NCBI GenBank assembly: GCA_946480785.1 | Contig: CAMLLD010000002.1 | Coordinates: 62,001-126,000 of the forward strand | Origin: an uncultured Blastocatellia bacterium | Lineage (GTDB): Bacteria > Acidobacteriota > Blastocatellia > Pyrinomonadales > Pyrinomonadaceae | Length of the DNA: 64,000 nucleotides | Direction: 5' to 3' | In this document: in pieces, positions 13,774 through 22,588 of the stretch | Position numbering within the stretch: the stretch's first letter is position 1 | Layout: the number at the start of each line of letters is the position of its first letter | Translations under genes and position numbers: made by a program | The notes under the pieces: generated by a model | What the model was told of the DNA's origin: nothing | The model's input: the letters and a program-made list of their open reading frames with translations, nothing else | The model's database searches: none

Positions 13774-16527
13774 ATGAGTGCGGCCACGATCCGTTCTGAA
13801 ACAACTCTCGAACCCGCAGCGGCGTCGCCGGTTGTGAACCCAACAGACTGGCACGCGCTGGAAGCGAACGCCGTCGCGCTCTCCCTCAATGTCGATCCGA
13901 GCGTCGGACTCACGCGCTCGCAAGTAAGCGAGCGACAACTTGAGTACGGCCGCAATGCTCTTCAGGAACTTCAATCACGCTCCGCCTGGCGCGTACTCAT
14001 CGATCAGTTCGCGAACATCGTGATTGCGCTTCTCGCAATCGCGGCTGCAATTTCCTGGGCCACTAATGACGTTCCGGAAGCCATTGCGATAATCGTTGTT
14101 CTCATCATTAATGCCGCCGTCGGTTTCGCCACTGAGTGGCAAGCGGGTCGCGCGCTGGACGCACTGCGCCGCCAATCGCGCACGCTCTCACGTGTTCGAC
14201 GTGAGGGCTTCGAAGCAACTGTCGATGCCGAGGAATTGGTCCCTGGGGACATCGTAATTTTGAACGCCGGCGATCGTGTTCCGGCTGATGCACGACTGCT
14301 CGAAGTGGTGCGCCTCGAAACGGAAGAGTCAGCGCTCACGGGTGAAAGTACGACCGTCGAAAAGAACATCGGCGCAGTCTCTCCGCCAACACCTTTGGCT
14401 GAGCGGCGCTCGATGCTTTATCTCGGGACCGCGATTGCCGCGGGTCGAGGCGTGGCGATCATTGTGAGCACCGGCACGGCCACGGAGCTCGGCAAGATCG
14501 GCCGGCTGGTTGCGACTTCAACCAAAGAGCGCTCCCCACTCGAAATACAACTCGCTCAGCTCGGGCGACGCCTTGTCTATCTGGTGCTGGCGATCGCCGC
14601 GGTCGTGATGGTGACCGGATGGTTGCGTAGCGATGGCCTCTGGTTAATGGTTGAAGTCGGCGTCAGCCTCGCCGTAGCGGCCGTCCCCGAAGGTCTGCCC
14701 GCCGTGACCACCTTAATTCTCGCTCTCGGCGTGCTGCGTATGGCCCAACAACGCGCCATCATGCGCCGGCTGCCCGCTGTCGAAACACTCGGCAGCACGA
14801 CAGTAATCTGTGCCGACAAAACCGGAACACTCACGGAGAACCGGATGACCGTGCGTGAATACTACTTGTCGGATGAACGCCGTATAGAAATCGCGGACTG
14901 CGAGCATGCCCTCGAGAACGATTCATTGCTACAGCAGGCCGTTCGCATTGGCGTGCTCTGTAACGAAGCCTCTTTTCGCGCCGACGCGACTGACGAAACG
15001 CGCACGATTGGCGATCCGACGGAGACAGCGTTGCTGGTGGTTGCGGATGCGCTTGTGCTGGACATTCCGCACGAACGCGCGATTCATCCAAAGATTGCGG
15101 AACAGCCTTTTCACGCGTCGACAAAGCGCATGACAACTCTGCATCGAAAGGTCGATGGGCGGCACTTCGCCGCTTTGAAAGGGGCGCCCGCCGTTGTGCT
15201 GGCGGCCTGCGCAAACTATTACGATGCGCAGGGTAACCAGGCGCCGCTTGACGAAAACTCATACAACAGATTCAGCGCCGCTAACGAGCAGATGGCCAAC
15301 CGCGCTTTGCGCGTGCTCGCGCTGGCCGTAAAGCAATTCGAGACCGACGCGGAACACACATCGGAAGAAGCGCTCGAGAGTGGATACACGTTCGTCGGAT
15401 TAGTGGGAATGATCGACCCGCCGCGTCCCGGTGTCGCGGAAGCGATCCAACGTGCAAAGTCTGCGGGTATTCGCACTGTTATGCTCACCGGCGACCAGTT
15501 GCATACCGGTATTGCAATCGCGCGCGAGCTTGGCCTGGGTCAGGAGGAGCCCGCGGCCCTTCACGCACACGCTCTTAGAGATACCGAACCCAGCCGTCTC
15601 GCCGATCTTGCGCGCCGCACCGATGTCTTTGCTCGTGTTTCGCCGGAAGAGAAACTGCGGATCGTGGAAGCGTTGCAACAGGCGGGCGAGATCGTGGCTG
15701 TCACCGGCGACGGCGTCAACGATGCGCCGGCGCTGAAACGCGCAAACATCGGCATTGCGATGGGCCAGCGCGGAACGGAAGTCGCCAAAGAAGCGGCTGA
15801 CGTCGTATTGGCCGATGATAACTTCGCGACGATCGTGAAGGCCGTCGAAGGCGGTCGGACCATCTATGCGAACATCATCAAGTTTGTGCACATGATGTTT
15901 TCTCACAACCTCGGCGAGGTGCTGATGATCTTCACGGCAATTGCTGCCGGTTGGCCGCTGCCTTTATTACCACTGCAAATTCTTTGGATGAACCTGGTCA
16001 CCGATGTCTTTCCCGCGCTCGCCCTCGCTGTCGAGCCTGCCGCAAAGGACATCATGCAACAGCCACCGCGCAGCTCGCGTGCAACTCTGCTGTCAAAGCC
16101 ATTCCTCGTCCTGATTGGCTGGCAGGCTGTGATGCTGGCCGCGATTGCACTCGGCGCTTACCTGTGGGCGCTCGAAGTTTATGGACCAGGCGCTCACTCG
16201 CGCACGATTGCCCTCTTTGCGCTTATTTCGGTTGAGCTCGGGCACACGTTCAATTGCCGCTCCCGAACGCACTCGGCCTTCGAGGGGCTCTTCAGAAATC
16301 CTTTCCTTTGGCTGGCAGTAGTTATCGTTGTGATCTTGCAGCTCTGTGCCGTCTACCTAGCTCCACTTGCAGCAGTCCTCGGAACCGTTAAGCCCTCGAC
16401 AACTGATTGGCTAGTGATCGGTAGTTGCGGCTTGTTGGCAATTGGCCTTGTGGAGTTGACGAAGTTTGCGTGGCAGGCTAACGGAAACGCTCACAGTCGA
16501 ACGCCCTCAGCGACGCACACCGACTAA
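13774..16527 (+). CDS. P-type cation-transporting ATPase, P2A (Ca2+-type)
   Basis: A 917-residue pump with all core motifs: TGES (189-192), [10 protein letters not shown] with phosphorylated D348, KGAP in the nucleotide domain, and GDGVNDAP (from 645). The M4 motif is VPEGLPA and M6 reads WMNLVTD, the Asn/Asp pattern of calcium-type P2A pumps; an N-terminal cation-ATPase domain is present. The likely role is ATP-driven export of Ca2+ or Mn2+; the ion is not proven. The start at 13774 follows GAGG by six bases. Its 3' end overlaps the convergent acyl-CoA synthetase gene by 21 bases. It resembles CtpF of the mycobacterial DosR regulon in type. Confidence 0.85.
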   Translation: MSAATIRSETTLEPAAASPVVNPTDWHALEANAVALSLNVDPSVGLTRSQVSERQLEYGRNALQELQSRSAWRVLIDQFANIVIALLAIAAAISWATNDVPEAIAIIVVLIINAAVGFATEWQAGRALDALRRQSRTLSRVRREGFEATVDAEELVPGDIVILNAGDRVPADARLLEVVRLETEESALTGESTTVEKNIGAVSPPTPLAERRSMLYLGTAIAAGRGVAIIVSTGTATELGKIGRLVATSTKERSPLEIQLAQLGRRLVYLVLAIAAVVMVTGWLRSDGLWLMVEVGVSLAVAAVPEGLPAVTTLILALGVLRMAQQRAIMRRLPAVETLGSTTVICADKTGTLTENRMTVREYYLSDERRIEIADCEHALENDSLLQQAVRIGVLCNEASFRADATDETRTIGDPTETALLVVADALVLDIPHERAIHPKIAEQPFHASTKRMTTLHRKVDGRHFAALKGAPAVVLAACANYYDAQGNQAPLDENSYNRFSAANEQMANRALRVLALAVKQFETDAEHTSEEALESGYTFVGLVGMIDPPRPGVAEAIQRAKSAGIRTVMLTGDQLHTGIAIARELGLGQEEPAALHAHALRDTEPSRLADLARRTDVFARVSPEEKLRIVEALQQAGEIVAVTGDGVNDAPALKRANIGIAMGQRGTEVAKEAADVVLADDNFATIVKAVEGGRTIYANIIKFVHMMFSHNLGEVLMIFTAIAAGWPLPLLPLQILWMNLVTDVFPALALAVEPAAKDIMQQPPRSSRATLLSKPFLVLIGWQAVMLAAIALGAYLWALEVYGPGAHSRTIALFALISVELGHTFNCRSRTHSAFEGLFRNPFLWLAVVIVVILQLCAVYLAPLAAVLGTVKPSTTDWLVIGSCGLLAIGLVELTKFAWQANGNAHSRTPSATHTD

Positions 16528-19230
16528 TGGCCGCGGCGCGACCGTAGTCACTCGAATCCGGGCATCGAGAATGGTTGCGCCTGACTCATGGACCACAAAC
16601 GGATTGCAATCGAGTTCCGCAATCTGCGGAATGTCTTCAACCATCGCGCTAACTCGCAGCAGTCCTTCTTCAAGAGCCGCAACATCGGTTGGCGCACTGC
16701 CTCGAAAGCCAGTCAGTAACGGATAAGTCTTTAGATCACGAATCATCTCCGCAGCGTCCTCGTTTGAAAGAGGCGTGATCCGCACCGCCACATCTCGCAA
16801 CAACTCCACCTGCACACCGCCGGCGCCGCAAGCGACCACCGGCCCAAACTGTGGATCGTGTACTACGCCAACCAGCATTTCGACGCCGCGTTGGGCCATA
16901 CGCTGCACCAGAAAGCCTGAAGGTGTGTGTCCTCTTGAACTCAGGATCTCATTCATCTCGCGTGCGGCAGCGCGCACTGCGTCTGCGCCGGTGAGATGAA
17001 GCCTGACTGCGCCCGCTTCGGTCTTGTGGAGCAGATCGGGAGCGATGGCCTTGAGTGCCACTTCGCCACCGATCCGTTCCACCGCTGCACCAGCTTCTTC
17101 AGCGTCAGTGACAATTCGCTGCTCGATCAACGGCAGGCCATAACAGGAAAGAAGTCCGGCGACTTCATCCGGCGTCAGCCAGCCTTCGCCGCGCGCCAGC
17201 GCCGCAGCAACGATCGCCGCTGCCTCGTCGGCACGGATATCTTCGAACCGCGCGGGATAAGTTTCGCGGCGTTCACGCCATTGCTGGTAGCGCGTCGCGC
17301 GAGCTAAAGCGATCGCTGCCGTTTCCGGAAATGAATAGGAAGGAATGCGGATACCCGATTCTCTCAACTCCACGCGTACTGGTTCCGCCGAAAGAAAAAC
17401 ACTCTGTAGCGGCTTGCTCTTATCGATGTGCGGCACGGCCTCGACGATTGCTTGGGCGACGTCATCGGCACGCGTCACGAGTGGCGGCGTAAAGATCACG
17501 ATGAGCGAATCGATATTGTCGTCATTGCCGACAATCTCGATGGCTTTCCGGTAATGATCGGCCGGGGCTGAGGCGATCATATCTACCGGATTGCCCACGC
17601 TTGCTCCCGGCGGAAGAAACGCACGCAGTCTTGTTTGGCTACTCTCGGACAAGACGGGAACCTCGAGTCCGCGAGCCTCGCAAGCATCGGCGCAAAGAAT
17701 TGCCGGACCACCGGCGTTGGTAATGATTCCGACGCGAGGTCCTGCGGGCAGAGGCTGGTTGGACAACAACGCCGCCACATCGAACAGTTCCGCGAGCGTG
17801 TCGGTGCGAACTACGCCGGCTTGTCGAAACAGCGCGTCGACTGTCACGTCAGAAGCTGCGATCAGCGCGCCGGTGTGCGAAGAAGTCGCGCGCGCGCCGG
17901 CGGCAGAGCGTCCGCTCTTCACCACCGCGATCGGTTTCTTTCGTCCAACGCGGCGCGCTATCTCTGAAAACTTTCTCGGATTTCCAAACGACTCCAGGTA
18001 CAGAAGAATCACGTCCGTGTCGTCATCGGCTTCCCAGTAACGCAGGAGATCGTTTCCGGAAATGTCAGCCTTGTTTCCCACCGAAACAAAAGTGGAGATA
18101 CCAAGACCAAGTGAACCGGCAAACTCCATGATTGCCAGGCCCAGTGCGCCGCTCTGCGAAGAGAAACCGACTCGCCCGCGTGGCGGCACACCGGGAGCGA
18201 ACGTGGCGTCGAGCAACACCGCCGGGTTCGTGTTGGTGATGCCCATGCAGTTTGGACCAATCAACCTCATGCCGGCGCCGCGACAGACATTCATCAGTTC
18301 CACCTGACGAGCCTTGCCTTCCTTACCCGTTTCCGAAAACCCCGCCGAGATCACGACCAGCGCCTTCACGCCTTTTCGCGCACAGGCACTCGCAACTTCA
18401 ATCACCTGCGCCGCCGGAACAACGATCACAGCGAGATCTACCGGAACTGGAATCGCTTCGATCGATGGATAAGCACGAACACTCTCAATCTCACTGGCGG
18501 CGGGATTGACCGGATAAACGGCGCCCTTAAACCCATAACTCAGCAGGTTATGGAAGAGTTCGCCGCCGATCGTGCCACGTTGGCGCGAAGCGCCGATTAC
18601 CGCCATGGCTCGCGGTTCGAAGAAGAGTTTCAGAGCGTTGACGGAGGCGATTGACTCGCGACGTTCGAACTGCTTGCGCGCTTCGTCGGTAAAAGAGGTT
18701 GGGAAAACTACCTGAAGTTGTCCTGCGTTGGCAGTGACTTCGATCGGAAATCCTGACGCCCGAAAGACGTGTACCATCGCATGATTCGCGGCAACCACGT
18801 CCGCCTCGAACATCTTTATTCCGTTTGCCGCGGCAACATCCGCAAGTTGGCACAGCAAAATGGCGCCGAGTCCGCGTCCCTGAAAATCGTTCGCGATCGT
18901 AAACGCGACCTCAGCCCGTTGCTCGTCGATGGCGACATAGAAAGCATGGCCCACTACGCGCTGTTCGTCGCCACTGCACGCGATCAAGCCAAAAGCATGG
19001 TCCAGGTTTACCTCTCGATGAGCTTCGGCGGCGAGGCCGGCGCTGTTCTGCGAACAATAGAATCGCAGCCAGCGTGAATCTTCCGACAGCGAGTTCAACA
19101 ACGCGCAGAGGCCCGCTTCATCGGCCTGAGTCATGACGCGAATATGAACCGTCGAACCGTCACGCAAGACGACATCGCCATCGCGGCGCGTGGACGAGCT
19201 CGCTTGAGTAACAGTTTGATCCTCGTTCAT
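16507..19230 (-). CDS. ADP-forming acyl-CoA synthetase fused to GNAT acetyltransferase
   Basis: A 907-residue fusion. Residues about 20-180 are a GNAT domain (acetyl-CoA loop NDFQGRGLGAI). Then come a CoA-binding domain (VIGASRQRGTIGG), ligase domains with SSHTGAL, whose H452 is the expected phospho-histidine, and a C-terminal ATP-grasp domain (about 690-890, VALKAIAPDLLHKTEAGAV). ADP-forming acetyl-CoA synthetases make acetate and ATP from acetyl-CoA; GNAT fusions of this type (Pat-like) can also acetylate proteins. It could take acetyl-CoA from the PFOR in this locus. It is third in an operon after a Usp gene and a flavoprotein gene. Confidence 0.9.
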   Translation of the reverse strand: MNEDQTVTQASSSTRRDGDVVLRDGSTVHIRVMTQADEAGLCALLNSLSEDSRWLRFYCSQNSAGLAAEAHREVNLDHAFGLIACSGDEQRVVGHAFYVAIDEQRAEVAFTIANDFQGRGLGAILLCQLADVAAANGIKMFEADVVAANHAMVHVFRASGFPIEVTANAGQLQVVFPTSFTDEARKQFERRESIASVNALKLFFEPRAMAVIGASRQRGTIGGELFHNLLSYGFKGAVYPVNPAASEIESVRAYPSIEAIPVPVDLAVIVVPAAQVIEVASACARKGVKALVVISAGFSETGKEGKARQVELMNVCRGAGMRLIGPNCMGITNTNPAVLLDATFAPGVPPRGRVGFSSQSGALGLAIMEFAGSLGLGISTFVSVGNKADISGNDLLRYWEADDDTDVILLYLESFGNPRKFSEIARRVGRKKPIAVVKSGRSAAGARATSSHTGALIAASDVTVDALFRQAGVVRTDTLAELFDVAALLSNQPLPAGPRVGIITNAGGPAILCADACEARGLEVPVLSESSQTRLRAFLPPGASVGNPVDMIASAPADHYRKAIEIVGNDDNIDSLIVIFTPPLVTRADDVAQAIVEAVPHIDKSKPLQSVFLSAEPVRVELRESGIRIPSYSFPETAAIALARATRYQQWRERRETYPARFEDIRADEAAAIVAAALARGEGWLTPDEVAGLLSCYGLPLIEQRIVTDAEEAGAAVERIGGEVALKAIAPDLLHKTEAGAVRLHLTGADAVRAAAREMNEILSSRGHTPSGFLVQRMAQRGVEMLVGVVHDPQFGPVVACGAGGVQVELLRDVAVRITPLSNEDAAEMIRDLKTYPLLTGFRGSAPTDVAALEEGLLRVSAMVEDIPQIAELDCNPFVVHESGATILDARIRVTTVAPRPLVGVRR

Positions 19231-19254
19231 TCGCGAGAGAGTCTAGCGGATGTT

Positions 19255-19677
19255 TTAGCCCTCTGAAACTCCGGTCAGGCGTTCAATCTTGATGCGAAAG
19301 ACGATCACCGCGGGGGCGTAGCCGTCAACGGCGATAGCGGACTCCACCGGAGTTAACATAGGAAACCTGCGCAGCAACTTGTTGAGAATATCCGAGCGCT
19401 CACTGGGCCTGGTAATTTCCTCGTAGTCGCCGAAGGCGATGGCACTGCGCCAGCGCAAGTCGCTTTCGATTTCATCCACCTGAACACAGGCACGAGCATT
19501 CTCACGGAGGCCGCCTATCTTCATTCCCGGCAGAGAGTGGCTATACAAGTAATCACCTTCCAGGAGGCAACTAATCGGGACTACATACGGTTCACCGTTC
19601 ACAATGCAACCGAGTCGAACAACTCGTGCCGACTGAAACAAGTGGCGCGCCTCTTCATTGCTCAGCGTCTTCATCAT
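19255..19677 (-). CDS. pyridoxamine 5'-phosphate oxidase-like (Nim-type) flavoprotein
   Basis: A 140-residue split-barrel flavin-binding protein. The pattern VRLGCIVNGEPYVVPISCLLEGDYLYSHS and WRSAIAFGDYEEI belongs to the PNPOx-like/NimA group, which reduces nitroimidazoles or F420/FMN substrates. It is soluble, probably a dimer. The first ATG follows GGAGG by eight bases. It lies 18 bases after the tandem Usp gene and 24 before the acyl-CoA synthetase gene, so all three form one operon. Substrate unknown. Confidence 0.8.
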   Translation of the reverse strand: MMKTLSNEEARHLFQSARVVRLGCIVNGEPYVVPISCLLEGDYLYSHSLPGMKIGGLRENARACVQVDEIESDLRWRSAIAFGDYEEITRPSERSDILNKLLRRFPMLTPVESAIAVDGYAPAVIVFRIKIERLTGVSEG

Positions 19678-19695
19678 GTGTGTAGCCTCCCAAAA

Positions 19696-20667
19696 TCAGT
19701 GACTCCGAATCCAGCTCGACCTTCTCGATCCCTTGCGGACGACTTCGACCGAACAGTGCGCGCGTGCGGCAACGGCCGCCGAGATACTTCCCAGCACAAA
19801 TCTTTCAAAGCGGTTACTGAAACCGGCAGAGCCGACGAAGATGCAGTCTGCATTCCACTCTTCGGCTGCTTTGCAGAGTTCCTGTTTGGGGTCACCTTCT
19901 CGCGGTACGCACGTAACCTTGATCTTTGCGCCGTGTAATAAATCAACCGATCGTTTCGATATCTTTTCGAGCCAGGCTCGCTCCTCCTGTCGATCCTCCT
20001 CGATCATTTTTCCGAGCGGACGAATCAATTTTCCGAGGATCTCAGGCGCTAACGGATCGTCAACCATCACGACCTTCACTTCGCTTTTAGGCGGCCAGTT
20101 ACGATGCGCGACCGCGACCAAAGCCTCCTCACTTGCCGGCGAACCATCGGTACCAATGATGATCCTCACGGGTGAACGTGGCTCGTCCAGGCGCCCACGA
20201 GCGATTCTCACCGAGCACAGAGCTTCAGTCAGCACGCGTTGGGAGACGCTGCCGAGGACGAACCGGCCGAGAGCTGTGCGTCCATGCGATCCGACAACGA
20301 TCAAATCGGGTTTCCATGCGTCAGCCTTCGCAACCAGTTCCCAGGCTGCTGAACCACATGATGAATCAACGGTGACTTTCCAGTTTGGAAAGTTGGCCAC
20401 CACTCGGTCGCGTGCGCGTTCGGCGAGAGCGAACGCTTCTTTGGCGGCAGGACATCGTTTGGCAAAGTCGCGCTGCAATTCGGCAGGCGACGTGGCAGTT
20501 CGCGCCTCCTGGATAATTTCGTAACTCGAAGGTGGCGGAGGTGGAAGCCACACCTCAGCGACCGACATGATGTGAAAATCACCAGTCTCTGGTAGTCCGG
20601 CCTGTGTCAGATCATCGAGTGCCGCGTCCGCGCATTCGGAACCGTCGTAGCCAATCAGAATTTTCAT
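19696..20667 (-). CDS. universal stress protein, two UspA domains
   Basis: A 323-residue tandem Usp. Each half has the first-strand motif (KILIGYDGSE; RIIIGTDGSPAS) and a nucleotide loop (GSHGRTALGRFVLGS; GSAGFSNRFERFVLGS), the second with one residue more. A Pro-rich segment (LPPPPPSS) lies in the first half. GGAGG precedes the ATG by nine bases. It heads the operon with the flavoprotein and acyl-CoA synthetase genes and is paralogous to the protein at 9971-10897. A sigma-54-like promoter lies at 20722-20736. Confidence 0.9.
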   Translation of the reverse strand: MKILIGYDGSECADAALDDLTQAGLPETGDFHIMSVAEVWLPPPPPSSYEIIQEARTATSPAELQRDFAKRCPAAKEAFALAERARDRVVANFPNWKVTVDSSCGSAAWELVAKADAWKPDLIVVGSHGRTALGRFVLGSVSQRVLTEALCSVRIARGRLDEPRSPVRIIIGTDGSPASEEALVAVAHRNWPPKSEVKVVMVDDPLAPEILGKLIRPLGKMIEEDRQEERAWLEKISKRSVDLLHGAKIKVTCVPREGDPKQELCKAAEEWNADCIFVGSAGFSNRFERFVLGSISAAVAARAHCSVEVVRKGSRRSSWIRSH

Positions 20668-20721
20668 CGTAGTTCACCTCCGGCCCGGAGGCCTTGAGTC
20701 ACTTAATCATCCAGCGAACCC

Positions 20722-20736
20722 GCAAGATTTATACCC
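20722..20736 (-). promoter_or_regulatory. sigma-54 (-24/-12) promoter candidate
   Basis: Minus strand GGGTATAAATCTTGC: GG-N10-GC spacing with a full TTGC element; its first six bases equal those of the candidate at 6853-6867. The predicted start point is about 43 bases before the Usp ATG. Confidence 0.5.
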
Positions 20737-20776
20737 GGCTGTATTCACCTCAAGTAGTCGCCGGTTTGGCCCAACC

Positions 20777-20813
20777 TGAGGACTTTTCCTCAACGAGTGC
20801 GAAAGCTTACTCA
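20777..20813. promoter_or_regulatory. tandem palindromic activator sites between divergent promoters
   Basis: TGAGGACTTTTCCTCA (20777-20792, six-base perfect arms) and TGCGAAAGCTTACTCA (20798-20813), offset 21 bp. They lie 41 bp from the minus-strand sigma-54 candidate and 53 bp from the plus-strand one, so a bound activator could reach either. Confidence 0.5.
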
Positions 20814-20865
20814 CAGTTACGGCCAACAAAACCAGCACGATTCGAGAAACACTCGCTGCTTCAGG

Positions 20866-20880
20866 TGGCATGTCTCTTGC
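20866..20880 (+). promoter_or_regulatory. sigma-54 (-24/-12) promoter, best match in the window
   Basis: TGGCATGTCTCTTGC matches TGGCAC-N5-TTGC at all but one position, with the exact ten-base GG to GC spacing. The predicted start point is about 70 bases before the ATG at 20961. It should drive the two hypothetical genes and hsp20. Confidence 0.7.
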
Positions 20881-20960
20881 GCTGTTCGCGAAGTGGAAAT
20901 GCCAACCGACAACAGCAGAGTTGACGGAAGACGTAATCAGGTAAGCGGAGGTTTACTGCC

Positions 20961-21338
20961 ATGGCAACCGATGAGCGCGATTTACTCGAACTCCTCAAAG
21001 AGGAATTGGACTTCATCGAGAAGGGCGGATACGGACGCTCGGTCCATACGCCGTGGCAAAGCAAATCCGCCTTTCAGGACTCCCTGACCTGTATTAACTA
21101 CGGCTACCCATATCGCGCTCATCCATGCAACGAATGTCATTTGCTCGAATTTGTCAGCCCGGAACACCGGACGCAGGACATACCCTGTCATTTCATTCCT
21201 TTGAACGATGATGGAGAAACCATCCAGGAGTTGGAGTCGCAGGACAATCAGGCAAAGCTCGAGCGGAAACTTGCCGAGTGGCTCAGGGCCCGGATTAAAG
21301 AAATCGAGGAGGCAGGAGCCGAACACGCCAAAGCGTGA
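20961..21338 (+). CDS. conserved-looking hypothetical protein, Cys-containing
   Basis: A 125-residue soluble protein. An N-terminal helix (DLLELLKEELDFIEKGGYG) is followed by a compact middle with Cys residues at TCINY, HPCNECHL and IPCHF, and a charged C-terminal helix (about 85-122). The three Cys clusters with nearby His could bind a metal; this is inference. It is the first gene after the strongest sigma-54 candidate and precedes a membrane-anchored Cys-rich protein and Hsp20. I do not recognise the family. Confidence 0.7.
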   Translation: MATDERDLLELLKEELDFIEKGGYGRSVHTPWQSKSAFQDSLTCINYGYPYRAHPCNECHLLEFVSPEHRTQDIPCHFIPLNDDGETIQELESQDNQAKLERKLAEWLRARIKEIEEAGAEHAKA

Positions 21339-21357
21339 CGCCGAAGAGAGGTTAAAC

Positions 21358-21957
21358 ATGGAAACCGCACCAGGCTTATTGATAGCCATTACCCTAATAG
21401 CTGCGGCTCTCTGGTTCGGCCTCCGTTGGCTGGTTCGCTCCTCCTCCAGGTATCGCGGTAACCGTCTGGTTACTTGTCCGGAAACTAAAAGGCCCGCAAT
21501 CGTTGAGATTGACTCGCTACGTGCATCGTTAACTTCAACTGTGGCCCTCCCTGACATTCGACTTCAAAACTGTTCGCGCTGGCCCATCCAGGGACAGTGC
21601 GGGCAAGCGTGTTTGACCGATCTCGACGTAGCACCCGGTAGATGTCTAGTTAGCGGCGTGCTAATGCGATGGTATCGCGACAAGAACTGCGTTTATTGCG
21701 GCAAGCAGCTTTCAGAAATTCATTGGTTGGACCACCGACCGGCGCTTCTGGATATTGAGGGGAAGTGGCTGAGTTGGAACGCCGTCAACCCGGACAAGCT
21801 GAGAACTGTACTGGCTACCTATTCTCCAGTCTGCTGGAACTGCTACCTGGCGCAGGAATTTCGCCCGAACCATCCGGACATGGTCGTTTACCGGCCGTGG
21901 CTGAATGACAACTTCGGCGGCGTAGACGGCTTGTCTACGCCACGTCGAGATCCATAA
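21358..21957 (+). CDS. membrane-anchored Cys-rich hypothetical protein
   Basis: A 199-residue protein with one N-terminal membrane segment (about 6-24) and a Cys-rich remainder: CPETKRPA, NCSRWPIQGQCGQAC, RCL, NCVYCGKQ, CWNCYL. The CxxC pairs look like a metal- or redox-active site. The start at 21358 is chosen for its ribosome site (GAGAGG, six bases); longer frames run back into the preceding gene. Between the first hypothetical gene and hsp20 in one transcription unit. Family not recognised; a redox or metal function is only suggested. Confidence 0.7.
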   Translation: METAPGLLIAITLIAAALWFGLRWLVRSSSRYRGNRLVTCPETKRPAIVEIDSLRASLTSTVALPDIRLQNCSRWPIQGQCGQACLTDLDVAPGRCLVSGVLMRWYRDKNCVYCGKQLSEIHWLDHRPALLDIEGKWLSWNAVNPDKLRTVLATYSPVCWNCYLAQEFRPNHPDMVVYRPWLNDNFGGVDGLSTPRRDP

Positions 21958-22001
21958 GAAAACGTTGCCTGATTAGGCACGTTGTAAACAGGAGATTGAT
22001 C

Positions 22002-22487
22002 ATGACACCCGGAAATTTTTTGAGCCCAACCAGGACCAGAAGCTTTCTACCAATGGATCCGTTCCGGCTCTTTCAAACTAACCCAATGAGGTTCTTCGAG
22101 GACTCATTCACCACGTTCCGGCCCTTCCTGCCGACGGAAGAGACCATGCCCTTTTCCGCATGGACGCCCTTGTGTGACATCTATGAGACGGACAAAGAGC
22201 TCGTTCTCAAGATGGAACTGCCGGAGATGAAGAAGGAGGACGTGCACGTAACGGTTGAAAACAACATGTTGACGTTGCGCGGCGAGCGCAAGTTTGACGA
22301 AAAACTCGATCGCGAGAATTTTCATCGCATCGAGCGCTACTACGGTGAATTCCTCCGCACCTTCACCCTGCCGACTTTCGTGGACGGCAACAAGATCTTC
22401 GCCGAATTCAAAGACGGCCTGCTGACTGTGACGCTGCCAAAGAACACAGCCGCAATTCCCAAGCAGATCGAGGTCAAGGTGAATTAG
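22002..22487 (+). CDS. Hsp20/alpha-crystallin small heat-shock protein
   Basis: A 161-residue small chaperone. An N-terminal Phe-rich arm (to about 50) precedes the alpha-crystallin domain (about 52-150), which shows LPEMKKEDVHVTVENNMLTLRG and later FKDGLLTVTLPK, both family hallmarks; a short IxV tail (QIEVKV) can dock on neighbouring dimers. It holds unfolding proteins in large oligomers. The ATG at 22002 follows GGAG by seven bases. Last gene of the sigma-54-led unit, followed by a strong terminator. Confidence 0.93.
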   Translation: MTPGNFLSPTRTRSFLPMDPFRLFQTNPMRFFEDSFTTFRPFLPTEETMPFSAWTPLCDIYETDKELVLKMELPEMKKEDVHVTVENNMLTLRGERKFDEKLDRENFHRIERYYGEFLRTFTLPTFVDGNKIFAEFKDGLLTVTLPKNTAAIPKQIEVKVN

Positions 22488-22508
22488 GTCTCTCAAGGAG
22501 GCCTTCAC

Positions 22509-22551
22509 ACAAACGAGATCGATGTTGGTACGTTGGTCTCGTTTGTTTTTT
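22509..22551 (+). terminator. intrinsic terminator after hsp20
   Basis: A perfect 10-bp stem (ACAAACGAGA with TCTCGTTTGT) followed directly by a run of six T. It closes the hsp20 unit before the PFOR gene. Confidence 0.85.
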
Positions 22552-22588
22552 ACGGAGTCAATCATCAGCACTGCGAAGGATTCTGTGA

